A stretch of DNA of 8,553 nt, taken from assembly GCA_030648675.1 (NCBI GenBank), contig JAUSGV010000090.1:1-8553 (forward strand), given 5' to 3'. Source of the stretch: Dehalococcoidales bacterium. Its GTDB lineage: Bacteria > Chloroflexota > Dehalococcoidia > Dehalococcoidales > UBA2162. The notes beneath the pieces were generated by a model. It ran no database searches, was not told the origin of the DNA, and saw only the letters and a list, made by a program, of their open reading frames with translations. A program made the position numbers and the translations under genes. Below, one piece after another: positions 1 to 5,483 of the stretch. Within the stretch, counting starts at the first letter, position 1, and every line of letters begins with the position of its first letter.

Positions 1-1
1 G

Positions 2-58
2 AAGCTGATCGATGACCATCTGGTAAGGGTAGTGATAGAAAGCGAGTTTGAGGGATAA
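2..58 (+). CDS. C-terminal end of an unidentified upstream gene (partial)
   Basis: Reading from base 2 gives 18 sense codons ending in TAA at 56-58, with a peptide tail KLIDDHLVRVVIESEFEG. The other two forward frames hit stops almost at once, at 13-15 and 6-8. A charged, beta-strand-like tail with no stop up to the window edge fits the end of a real gene, and a hairpin at 67-91 follows it. The product cannot be recognised from so short a piece, and chance is not excluded. Confidence 0.4.
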   Translation, partial: KLIDDHLVRVVIESEFEG

Positions 59-66
59 GAAAGGCA

Positions 67-91
67 GGAGCGGGGTCAAAAGCTCCGCTCC
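67..91 (+). terminator. Hairpin just after the partial upstream gene; weak terminator candidate
   Basis: GGAGCGG (67-73) pairs perfectly with CCGCTCC (85-91) around an 11-base loop, and outer AGGC/GCCT bases can extend the stem. It sits 8 bases after the stop of the partial gene. No run of T follows, so a classical rho-independent terminator is not supported; it may be a 3' stabilising or rho-assisted structure. Confidence 0.35.
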
Positions 92-155
92 GGTCGCCTA
101 AGTCGAGCTGTTAACGCGGATACAGAACTTGGGTTAAAGGCAGCCAGAGAGCGAG

Positions 156-213
156 AGCCGCAACACTTGATGACTTTTGGCTTGCCGGAAACGCTAAGAT
201 ACAGGTTGCGGCT
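156..213. repeat. 9-bp inverted repeat overlapping the stop of the I42 gene
   Basis: AGCCGCAAC (156-164) and GTTGCGGCT (205-213) are perfect reverse complements separated by 40 bases. The right arm overlaps the stop codon of the minus-strand lipoprotein gene at 212-214, so the structure would form at the 3' end of that transcript. There is no T tract; a 3'-end structure or a small-element relic are both possible. Confidence 0.4.
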
Positions 214-703
214 ACTTAACTGTCACGACCATAGAATACGTGTTACTTACTGTAAATACCCCGTATTGTTGTAGTGTGTATTCCATACGAATTTCGGTTG
301 TTCCTTTTCCAACTACTTTGAAAGTCCATACTTGTTTTTCATTTGATCCATCAGGCCCACCAATAACCTTTGCTAGTTTCACCCCGTCGCCTTCTGGTGT
401 CACAAAATCATGATCCGTTTCTCGTACTATCGTCTCCCAGGGCTTTCCAATGGTTTTATGTAGCCAAAGATAATCTGTTGCCGGATAAGAGCATAGCATG
501 ATCGTTATCGTATCACCAATATTGGCTGCGAGATTATCCGTAATGTGGTTGTTTTCTTGAAGTTGACTGCAGGGTATATCTGCAATAATTGCTCTTGGAG
601 TTACAGCAGCACACGATGAAAGCGATGCCAAAAGGAACGGTATGACAAATAGTACAGAAAGTTTTAGTTTTATTGCCAACTCACCTTTATAGGGATTCCC
701 CAT
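212..703 (-). CDS. Chagasin-like (I42 family) protease inhibitor lipoprotein
   Basis: Predicted lipoprotein of about 163 residues. The N-terminus has a hydrophobic signal segment ending in the lipobox L-S-S-C (Cys about residue 31), so the mature protein should be membrane-anchored on the outside. The body resembles the I42 inhibitors of papain-like cysteine proteases: a GDTITI strand, a loop SYPATDYLW where the family has NPTTGY.W, then a GGPDG..K.VWTFK segment and G.TEI.MEY strands. The NPTTG and RPW loops that insert into the protease are both altered, so inhibition is inferred from fold only. ATG at 703 is chosen because GAGGTG lies just upstream, though the spacing is short. A GTG at 745 is only about 10 bases from the predicted transcription start. 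A better-spaced ribosome site (AAAGGTGAG) precedes an ATA at 673, which would give a compact MKLKLS signal peptide. The gene stands alone with its own promoter at 762-790. Confidence 0.72.
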   Translation of the reverse strand: MGNPYKGELAIKLKLSVLFVIPFLLASLSSCAAVTPRAIIADIPCSQLQENNHITDNLAANIGDTITIMLCSYPATDYLWLHKTIGKPWETIVRETDHDFVTPEGDGVKLAKVIGGPDGSNEKQVWTFKVVGKGTTEIRMEYTLQQYGVFTVSNTYSMVVTVK

Positions 704-704
704 A

Positions 705-718
705 TCACCTCGTGGTGA
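705..718. promoter_or_regulatory. Small dyad over the candidate ribosome-binding site of the I42 gene
   Basis: TCACC (705-709) and GGTGA (714-718) form a 5-bp inverted repeat with a 4-base loop. On the minus strand it contains the GAGGTG ribosome-binding site of ATG 703, so folding would mask that start. The stem is short and may be chance. Confidence 0.25.
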
Positions 719-761
719 GTCGACCTCGCCCCACTTATTTCCCACTCTGTTATTAGAACAA

Positions 762-790
762 ATTGTATATCCGGTTCATCCGATTGTCAA
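762..790 (-). promoter_or_regulatory. Near-consensus sigma-70 promoter for the I42 lipoprotein gene
   Basis: On the minus strand the -35 box is a perfect TTGACA (790-785). A 17-base spacer separates it from the -10 box TACAAT (767-762), which has five of six consensus bases. Transcription should begin near 755, giving a leader of about 50 bases before ATG 703. This is the strongest promoter match I see in the window and implies high or constitutive expression. Confidence 0.75.
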
Positions 791-967
791 TCTTGGTTAA
801 TCCCCCGCAGACAACACTTTGCATGCCAGAAGTTCAGTTCGGCACTCACAAAACACCCGTTAAGCAACCTAAAGCGGCTCTCCCCCACTAAGAGCACCTA
901 AACTTAGCCGCACCCCTCATCCAAAAATCCTATTGTTCGTGTTCCCGAGAGGCACATATGAGACTAC
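791..967. other. Non-coding spacer with short potential stems
   Basis: No frame of useful length and no recognisable RNA gene was found. Weak pairings exist, such as GCGGCT near 872 with AGCCGC near 907 and a GCTCT/AGAGC pair inside it, but they compete with each other and no promoter or T tract frames them. The segment joins the I42 promoter to the broken cca copy that begins at 968. Confidence 0.4.
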
Positions 968-1126
968 GGATCGCTTTGCCCGACGCTCCTTGGAAACTTC
1001 AACGAGCGGTATATTTTAGAAAGCTCTCAGATGCGCGTCCTTCAAAAATGAAGGACTTGCTCGCATAGACAGAACGGAAGCCGGTATAAAAACGAGCCCT
1101 TGCCCGGCTGACGGAATCCCCCAATT
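968..1126 (+). pseudogene. Remnant A: leader and first codons of a duplicated cca gene
   Basis: Two blocks match the intact cca gene by eye. 968-1019 matches the cca leader 6251-6302 at about 43 of 54 aligned columns. 1068-1118 matches 6306-6357 at about 80 percent, including a shared 17-base run TTGCCCGGCTGACGGAA. After allowing one extra A near 1090, the second block reads IDRTEAGIKRALARLTES against LDRRETSIKQAFARLTEP of cca, so the homology is at protein level too. The TTG start is ATA here, the GAGGAG ribosome site is degraded to GAGCGG, and 48 extra bases with a hairpin lie between the blocks. Homology stops at about 1118-1126, where the kinase gene begins, and resumes in remnant B at 3869. 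Confidence 0.8.
1037..1056. repeat. Perfect 8-bp hairpin inside the cca remnant
   Basis: GTCCTTCA (1037-1044) and TGAAGGAC (1049-1056) pair perfectly around AAAA. The hairpin lies in a stretch (about 1020-1067) that is absent from the matching position of the intact cca leader, so it is a small insertion here or a deletion there. It is downstream of the kinase gene on the minus strand but lacks a T tract after the stem, so it is a poor terminator. Confidence 0.55.
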
Positions 1127-1127
1127 T
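1115..1127. repeat. Left copy of a 13-base imperfect direct repeat bounding the inserted block
   Basis: AATCCCCCAATTT here and AATCCACCATTTT at 3867-3879 agree at 11 of 13 positions. Both correspond to the same place in the intact cca gene (about 6352-6364). The pair therefore marks the two edges of the block carrying the kinase, regulator and cytochrome genes. It may be a decayed target-site duplication or simply the shared cca sequence at the break. Confidence 0.5.
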
Positions 1128-2218
1128 CACGCAGTTGCATCACTGCTCAGAGGAATTGATGCTTTAATCCGCGTTCCGGTACCGAGACTGGATTGAATCT
1201 CAATCCTGCCACCAAGCAGTTCGGCGCGTTCCTTCATACCGATAATGCCCAGATTCTTACCGACCGCGACATTGTGTTCGTGGGCCGGCGGTGTAAAACC
1301 CTTCCCATTGTCCCGTATTTCCAGAGTGACCTCTTTGTCCGCGAAAGATATGATTATATCCACGTTTTTTGCTCCGGAGTGGCGCTCAACATTCGATAGC
1401 GCTACCTGAGCAATCCTGAACATGGCTAGCTCTAAATCACCCGGCAGCCTCCGTTCCTTTCCAATAATCTTTATATGTCCCTCGGTTTTAGTCCGGTCAA
1501 GAAAGTCAGTCAGCAATCTACTGATAGCGGTTACTATACCGAAGTCTTCCAATATAGGGGGCCGGAGTGCTCTGGCAAAATCACGGAGATATTTCGCCGC
1601 TTGCTCAGCTGTTTTTCTCGCCTCTTGCACCTTTTCCTTCACCACCGGCAGGAGAGACAGACTGCTATTGACAATGTCCAACTCGCGGCAGAGAAGAATC
1701 ATGGTCTGAATGGATTCATCATGAAGGACACGCGCGATGCGCAGACGCTCCTCTTCATGAGCTTTAATTACAAGGGTAGCATAAGCTTTCGCTCTCTGCT
1801 TTGCTGATTTTTCCCGGTCGACACGCTGCCCCATTAAGATTGCCACAGCAATCAAAACAGCCGTCTGAAATATCACCCCGAATCTCTCCAGGCCATCGTG
1901 CCAAAAAACCCAATTCGGGATAGTGATGATTACGACACAGGTGGCGGTAGCAATCGAACCAATGAGGCCGAAATTCATCGCGGCATACGCCACGGGTAAA
2001 AAAAACAGGCTGATAGGCAAAAAATACAGCATTCCAAGATGGGGCAAGTATCCGTTAATTTCAATGATATCGTGGATTGCGGCGATACCGGTGACCAGGA
2101 CCTGGATTGCCCAGAAACGCCAGTCTCTGAAATGGGGGCGAAAGGAGAATAACCACTCCTTGACCTTTAAGAACCGGCTGTTTGGCTTTGATTGAGAGAG
2201 TTGACCTACAGCATGCAT
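1127..2218 (-). CDS. Membrane sensor histidine kinase, NarL/DesK-type (HisKA_3 + HATPase)
   Basis: A 363-residue two-component sensor. About four hydrophobic helices (near 33-52, 59-80, 82-101 and 111-130) form a membrane module with little outside loop, so the signal may be sensed within the membrane or as redox state; no PAS or HAMP domain is seen. The dimerisation/phosphotransfer helix has ERLRIARVLHDE with His166 as phospho-acceptor, followed by LRPPILEDFG (218-227), typical of this kinase class. The ATPase domain shows an N-box around Asn276, DNGKG at 303-307 and a G2 region GIIGMKERAELLGG (324-337). The start ATG lies 2 bases after the regulator stop, with GGAAGGAG inside the end of the regulator gene, so the two are translationally coupled. 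The stop codon falls exactly on the edge of the cca remnant. The ligand cannot be told. Confidence 0.9.
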   Translation of the reverse strand: MHAVGQLSQSKPNSRFLKVKEWLFSFRPHFRDWRFWAIQVLVTGIAAIHDIIEINGYLPHLGMLYFLPISLFFLPVAYAAMNFGLIGSIATATCVVIITIPNWVFWHDGLERFGVIFQTAVLIAVAILMGQRVDREKSAKQRAKAYATLVIKAHEEERLRIARVLHDESIQTMILLCRELDIVNSSLSLLPVVKEKVQEARKTAEQAAKYLRDFARALRPPILEDFGIVTAISRLLTDFLDRTKTEGHIKIIGKERRLPGDLELAMFRIAQVALSNVERHSGAKNVDIIISFADKEVTLEIRDNGKGFTPPAHEHNVAVGKNLGIIGMKERAELLGGRIEIQSSLGTGTRIKASIPLSSDATA

Positions 2219-2220
2219 TC

Positions 2221-2883
2221 TTATTCGACTCCTTCCGGAGCGACCAGATGACGGGACAAAGCGTAGAGTACCGCTTCAATACGGGACGAAACGCCCAGCT
2301 TATTGAATATGCTATAGAAATGCCCGTTCACAGTACGAACACTGATATTCAGATTTACAGCGATAGCTTTAGCAGACAGACATTTAGCAGCGAGTTGCAG
2401 GGCTTCCATTTCTCTGGGGCTGAGCTGTCCGGATACCTCCTGACCGCTTATGGTACGGCGGTGAGCCCAGAGACGAGCCACTTTCATGGCGATATCCGGA
2501 TGCAGAATATTTTTACCCTTAGCGATGCCGCGGACCGCCTCCACCAACTCGTTTCCCTGAGCCGTTTTCAAGAGATACCCTGAGACGCCAGCTTCCATCA
2601 GGGCGAGAATGTATTCATCATCATCGAAGGCACTCAGTATCAATATTTTCGTCTGTAGCGAGCTTTGTTTTATCCCAGATACAACACCTACGCCGCTAAG
2701 TCCCGGCATACGAATGTCCAGAATCGCCACATCGGGATTTAGGCGCTTCACTAACTCCAGAGCCTCTTCGCCATTTTCCGCCTCACCGACCACTATTAAA
2801 TCTCGATGCTCCTCCAGGATACGGCGCGTTCCCTGCCGGACTAATGCGTGGTCATCCGCCAACATGATTCGTATGGGCGACAT
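2221..2883 (-). CDS. NarL/FixJ-family response regulator
   Basis: A 220-residue transcription factor partnered with the kinase just downstream. The receiver domain (about 4-118) has acidic residues Asp10 and Asp11, phosphorylation site Asp56 in DVAILDIRMP, switch Ser84 and Lys106 in YLLK. A LuxR-type helix-turn-helix fills about 153-210, beginning LSPREMEALQLAA and with recognition-helix sequence SVRTVNGHFY. The length is normal for the family. ATG 2883 has GGAG 7 bases upstream. It is the first gene of the two-gene operon and is transcribed away from the cytochrome lipoprotein gene, the obvious candidate target; that link is inference from the divergent layout. Confidence 0.93.
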   Translation of the reverse strand: MSPIRIMLADDHALVRQGTRRILEEHRDLIVVGEAENGEEALELVKRLNPDVAILDIRMPGLSGVGVVSGIKQSSLQTKILILSAFDDDEYILALMEAGVSGYLLKTAQGNELVEAVRGIAKGKNILHPDIAMKVARLWAHRRTISGQEVSGQLSPREMEALQLAAKCLSAKAIAVNLNISVRTVNGHFYSIFNKLGVSSRIEAVLYALSRHLVAPEGVE

Positions 2884-3089
2884 GATTTACTCCATCCCTC
2901 CCCGTGGCACTACCCACATAAGCATTTTTGCCTACCTGAACAGGCAATTATGCGCACAACACCAAAGTACTTTTTCGCATGGCTAAACGCCGATCCCAGT
3001 ATAAACTACAAGAGTTATCAGTGCAATATTTGCGTGGATTTGGGCACTGGTGCCGTATATCGTTTGGAAATAAAAAGGAGGAGAACTGT
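2884..3089. promoter_or_regulatory. Divergent control region between the regulator and the cytochrome lipoprotein
   Basis: This 206-base gap must hold promoters for both directions. Two dyads stand out: TTGCCT and AGGCAA separated by 8 bases (2928-2947), and GGCAC-TG-GTGCC (3043-3054). The second lies between a possible -35 TTGCGT (3030-3035) and a possible -10 GTATAT (3055-3060), giving a 19-base spacer that would need an activator. These are operator candidates for the NarL-type regulator or another factor. No clear promoter is seen on the regulator side. Confidence 0.35.
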
Positions 3090-3791
3090 ATGAATAAAAA
3101 GCCCCTGATACTCGTTGTTAGTCTGTTCATGGTTTTGGTTCTGGTATTGACTGGTTGTGCCGGACCTGCAGGTACGACCGGCCCGGCTGGAGCACAAGGT
3201 CCCGCTGGAGAGAAAGGTACGACTGGAGCGCAGGGTCCGGCTGGAGACCGAGGTCCTGCTGGAACTACTGGTCCTGCCGGAGTGCAAGGGCCTGTTGGAC
3301 CTGCTGGAACTGCTGGTGCTACTGGACCTGCCGGACCCGCCGGTACTGCCGGAACAGGGGGGAATGTTACCGCACTATTCAGCACGGTTAATACCTCGCT
3401 CCCATTGTGGGCAGCCCTGGGTGGTACTGCTCCGAGAATGCTCGAACTTGCCGAACATTTCAACATAATGTGGTTCGCGGGGCAAGCAGGTAACTGGGAC
3501 GCGGTTATGTTTGAAGCTTACAGGGTAGATGAAACCGTAAAAGCCAATGTAATCGTTAGACCGGCCAGAAAAGAGGCTCTGGAAAGCTGGTCTAAGCCGG
3601 CGGTAGCGGCTATCCAGCAAGCAGCTACATCCAAGAACATCACTGCCTTCGTAGCGGAATATGATAGGGCTATTTTGGGCTGTAATGCCTGCCACATGAC
3701 TATGGGCGGCGGACCTCTTGGAAATATGAGCGCTCACAAGATAATCCGTCCGACATCTCCCCTGTATAGCAATATAAATTTGAACCCGTAA
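3090..3791 (+). CDS. Collagen-like lipoprotein fused to a monoheme c-type cytochrome domain
   Basis: A 233-residue exported protein with three parts. Residues 1-23 are a lipoprotein signal peptide with lipobox L-T-G-C (Cys23). Residues 25-90 are 22 uninterrupted Gly-X-Y triplets rich in GPA, GTT and GAQ, which should form a collagen-like triple helix. Residues 91-233 are a mostly helical domain with a single CNACH motif (Cys198, Cys201, His202), which should bind one heme covalently. A heme site near the end of a helical bundle, after a segment [21 protein letters not shown], recalls cytochrome c' architecture; the distal ligand is uncertain. ATG 3090 is chosen for the strong AAAGGAGGAG 8 bases upstream and because it begins the signal peptide; an ORF opening at 2979 has no such support. 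The likely role is electron transfer at or beyond the cell surface, with the collagen stalk as spacer and trimeriser (inference). The two-component pair diverges from it, and a terminator follows 30 bases later. Confidence 0.85.
   Translation: MNKKPLILVVSLFMVLVLVLTGCAGPAGTTGPAGAQGPAGEKGTTGAQGPAGDRGPAGTTGPAGVQGPVGPAGTAGATGPAGPAGTAGTGGNVTALFSTVNTSLPLWAALGGTAPRMLELAEHFNIMWFAGQAGNWDAVMFEAYRVDETVKANVIVRPARKEALESWSKPAVAAIQQAATSKNITAFVAEYDRAILGCNACHMTMGGGPLGNMSAHKIIRPTSPLYSNINLNP
3162..3359 (+). repeat. Coding tandem repeat: 22 Gly-X-Y triplets
   Basis: Nine-base-periodic GGN-CCN-GCN codons encode residues 25-90 of the cytochrome lipoprotein with Gly at every third position. Triplets include GPA, GTT, GAQ, GEK and GDR. 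Such repeats change copy number easily by slippage, so length variation between strains is expected. The repeat produces long spurious reading frames on the opposite strand. Confidence 0.9.
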
Positions 3792-3820
3792 TTACCTTTA
3801 AGTGCAAGAACAGGGGTAGT

Positions 3821-3853
3821 GAGAAAAGCCCGTCCATTGGACGGGCTTTTCTC
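3821..3853 (+). terminator. Strong rho-independent terminator after the cytochrome gene
   Basis: GAGAAAAGCCCGTCC (3821-3835) pairs perfectly with the 15 bases at 3839-3853 around the loop ATT. The GC core is followed by TTTTCTCTG on the + strand, and the AAAA on the left arm makes it work in reverse too, so it could also stop transcripts coming from the dehydrogenase gene on the minus strand. It begins 30 bases after the cytochrome stop codon. Confidence 0.9.
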
Positions 3854-3866
3854 TGATTGACTTAAC

Positions 3867-3879
3867 AATCCACCATTTT
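3867..3879. repeat. Right copy of the 13-base imperfect direct repeat
   Basis: AATCCACCATTTT, matching 1115-1127 at 11 of 13 positions. It is the first sequence after the terminator and begins the second half of the broken cca copy. Confidence 0.5.
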
Positions 3880-3971
3880 GTATCCCCCGCGGATATACGA
3901 AAACGTAGAAGCTTTTCTCAGCGAAAATGGCATTGAGGCTACCTCGTCGGCCGGATTGTACGCGATGCCTT
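3869..3971 (+). pseudogene. Remnant B: nucleotidyltransferase N-terminal codons of the duplicated cca
   Basis: 3905-3971 matches cca 6381-6448 at about 53 of 68 aligned columns by eye, with exact runs AGCGAAAA, CTCGTCGGC and GTACGCGA. Translated, it reads STILYPP then NVEAFLSENGIEA, against TIGYVLA and RVNDFLSEKRIEA of cca. A single-base loss after codon EA (near 3940) shifts the frame; restoring it gives LVGRIVRDAF against LVGGIVRDAL, the signature motif of these enzymes. Similarity ends at about 3971, so only roughly 35 codons remain and nothing functional can be made. It continues exactly where remnant A stops at 1126. The 84 bases from here to 4056 show nothing else. Confidence 0.8.
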
Positions 3972-4055
3972 CTCCACGTTCCCTAATTCAATTATGGTGC
4001 AGATTGTCACGTTTTCAGACGACACTAGATGAGTAAATATATTGATACGTGCAGT

Positions 4056-5369
4056 CTATTTCTTTTGTACCAGAGTATAGATACCTCCTTCCCGGGATAG
4101 GATATACAAGTTTCCTTCCATGTCTTCACCGAAGGAGGTAATGCTCAGGCCGGAATCGGCTAATAATATATTCTGAGTTACGGTATTGTCCTCATAACCA
4201 AGTGCCCAAATATTTCCGGAACAATAGTCGCCGTATATGTAATAGCCTTTTAAAGAAGATATATTATCTCCCCGATACACGTAGCCGCCGGTGACCGAGC
4301 ACCCTTTTGAGTGGTCATACTCAACCAGGGGTAGTGTCATGCCCGACTGGTTACATCTGGTATCCGGGGAGTAGCAGTGGGACCCTTCCATTATGTTCCA
4401 GCCATAATTACCACCCTTTGAAATGATATCTATTTCCTCCCACTTGTTTTGCCCGACGTCGCCGGCCCACAATAAACCGGTTTCCGTATCAAAAGAAAAG
4501 CGCCATGGGTTTCGTAGACCGAATGCCCATATTTCTGCCCTGGCACCGGTAGTATTAATAAATGGATTGTCCGCGGGAATCTTATAGCTACCTGAGCCTG
4601 ATAGCCCGCGAACATCGATGCGCAGGATCTTGCCCAGGAGTGATTTGAGATTTTGCCCGTTACCCTGGGGGTCGCCGGCGCTGCCGCCGTCACCGAGACC
4701 AATATACAGATACCCGTCCGGACCAAAGGCAAGCTGTCCGCCGTTATGGTTACTGAATGGTTGCGCTATTTCCATGATAATTACTTCACTTTGCGGGTCG
4801 GCTAACTTCAGGTTTTTCTGGTCCAGGCTAAAACGGGATAATACCGATCGTCGAGGGTTGGCGGCAGAGTAATAAACGTAGAATTGACCGTTTCGCTTGT
4901 AATCCGGGTCGAAGACAATGCCCAGCAAACCCTCCTCGTCACCTCCTCTATTAACCCGGTCTGTAATATCCAAAAATATATACGATCCCTGCTGCGGCTG
5001 GCTGGAAGCAAAAGCCTGAATGACTCCTCTCTGCTCGGTAACAAAAATCAGCCCGCTCGCATCATCGGGTTGAACGAGGTTAGTCATTTCCCGAAATGAT
5101 AGATCAGGGAACACGCGTTCAACCTTGATACTGCCATCGGGAATAGGACTCAAAGGAAGTGCCGTGGCCGGCGGCACAGGTATGGAAGGAGACGTATTTG
5201 GAGTTGGAGTTGTGTTAGGAGCAGGAGCAGCATTCTGAGTCGGCATCGGGGTGTTATTTTGAGATGCATTAGGTGAAGCAGTTGGCATGGTTGAAGGCGG
5301 TCTTCCAGCACACGCCGGAAACACTGTCACAACCACCATCAATAGGGCGATAAGTACTTTTGCCAACAT
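4056..5369 (-). CDS. PQQ-type glucose/sorbosone dehydrogenase lipoprotein
   Basis: About 437 residues. A signal segment MLAKVLIALLMVVV ends at F-P-A-C (Cys20), an imperfect lipobox, followed by a Pro/Thr/Asn-rich linker (about 21-76) that sets the enzyme off the membrane. The rest is a six-bladed propeller of the GSDH family, which oxidises aldoses or other alcohols with PQQ and passes electrons to a carrier. Visible family marks: GGDEEGLLGIVFDPDY (142-157), the catalytic-His segment FSNHNGGQLAFGPDG (His208), LGDGG, GLRNPWRFSFD (284-294), GDVGQNKWEEID (303-314), GGNYGWN and TGGYVYRG. Four cysteines (332, 339, 357, 383) may form disulfides. The start at 5369 is chosen for AGGTG 8 bases upstream and because it opens the signal peptide; a TTG at 5435 lies inside a hairpin. 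No PQQ synthesis genes are in the window, so the substrate and a supply of cofactor are open. Confidence 0.9.
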   Translation of the reverse strand: MLAKVLIALLMVVVTVFPACAGRPPSTMPTASPNASQNNTPMPTQNAAPAPNTTPTPNTSPSIPVPPATALPLSPIPDGSIKVERVFPDLSFREMTNLVQPDDASGLIFVTEQRGVIQAFASSQPQQGSYIFLDITDRVNRGGDEEGLLGIVFDPDYKRNGQFYVYYSAANPRRSVLSRFSLDQKNLKLADPQSEVIIMEIAQPFSNHNGGQLAFGPDGYLYIGLGDGGSAGDPQGNGQNLKSLLGKILRIDVRGLSGSGSYKIPADNPFINTTGARAEIWAFGLRNPWRFSFDTETGLLWAGDVGQNKWEEIDIISKGGNYGWNIMEGSHCYSPDTRCNQSGMTLPLVEYDHSKGCSVTGGYVYRGDNISSLKGYYIYGDYCSGNIWALGYEDNTVTQNILLADSGLSITSFGEDMEGNLYILSREGGIYTLVQKK

Positions 5370-5416
5370 CAATAAAACACCTGCTGCTTCCCCGGCAAGA
5401 TCGAAAAATGCGGTAT

Positions 5417-5450
5417 GTTCTGGACGGCGATACAAATCGCCGTCCAGAAC
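5417..5450 (-). terminator. Perfect 15-bp hairpin between the CHRD pseudogene and the dehydrogenase
   Basis: GTTCTGGACGGCGAT (5417-5431) pairs without a mismatch with 5436-5450 around a 4-base loop. On the minus strand it lies 34 bases after the CHRD stop and 48 bases before the dehydrogenase start. A run of five T comes 8 bases after the stem, later than usual, so it may be an imperfect terminator or attenuator, or a processing signal that sets the ratio of the two genes. The perfect pairing shows it is under constraint or recent. Confidence 0.6.
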
Positions 5451-5483
5451 AACGAACCGATTGTTTATGAATAGTGAGGACGG

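Larger units (their letters stand above)
1127..3866. mobile_element. Putative inserted module (kinase, regulator, cytochrome lipoprotein) inside a cca remnant
   Basis: The block is flanked by the two halves of one broken cca 5' copy (968-1126 and 3869-3971), whose homology ends and resumes at the same cca codon, and by a 13-base imperfect direct repeat. It carries a complete functional set: two-component operon, divergent cytochrome gene and terminator. No transposase, integrase or terminal inverted repeats are visible, so the mechanism is unknown; a recombination-borne cassette is as likely as a transposon. Confidence 0.5.

Noticed and set aside
2979..3089. Upstream extension of the cytochrome ORF by 37 codons
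   Set aside because: It would bury the lipoprotein signal peptide; the strong AAAGGAGGAG and the MNKK start at 3090 decide against it.
2948..3466. Long minus-strand frame rich in Pro-Ala-Gly opposite the cytochrome gene
   Set aside because: It is the mirror of the Gly-X-Y repeat on the + strand; the + frame has a signal peptide, ribosome site and heme motif, the minus frame has none.
3821..3853. Terminator hairpin as an end of a transposon
   Set aside because: GC core, flanking A and T runs and position after the cytochrome gene fit a terminator; no matching copy is present at the left edge near 1127.
5370..5435. TTG start for the dehydrogenase at 5435
   Set aside because: The codon lies in the loop of a perfect hairpin and no ribosome site precedes it; ATG 5369 has AGGTG and begins the signal segment.
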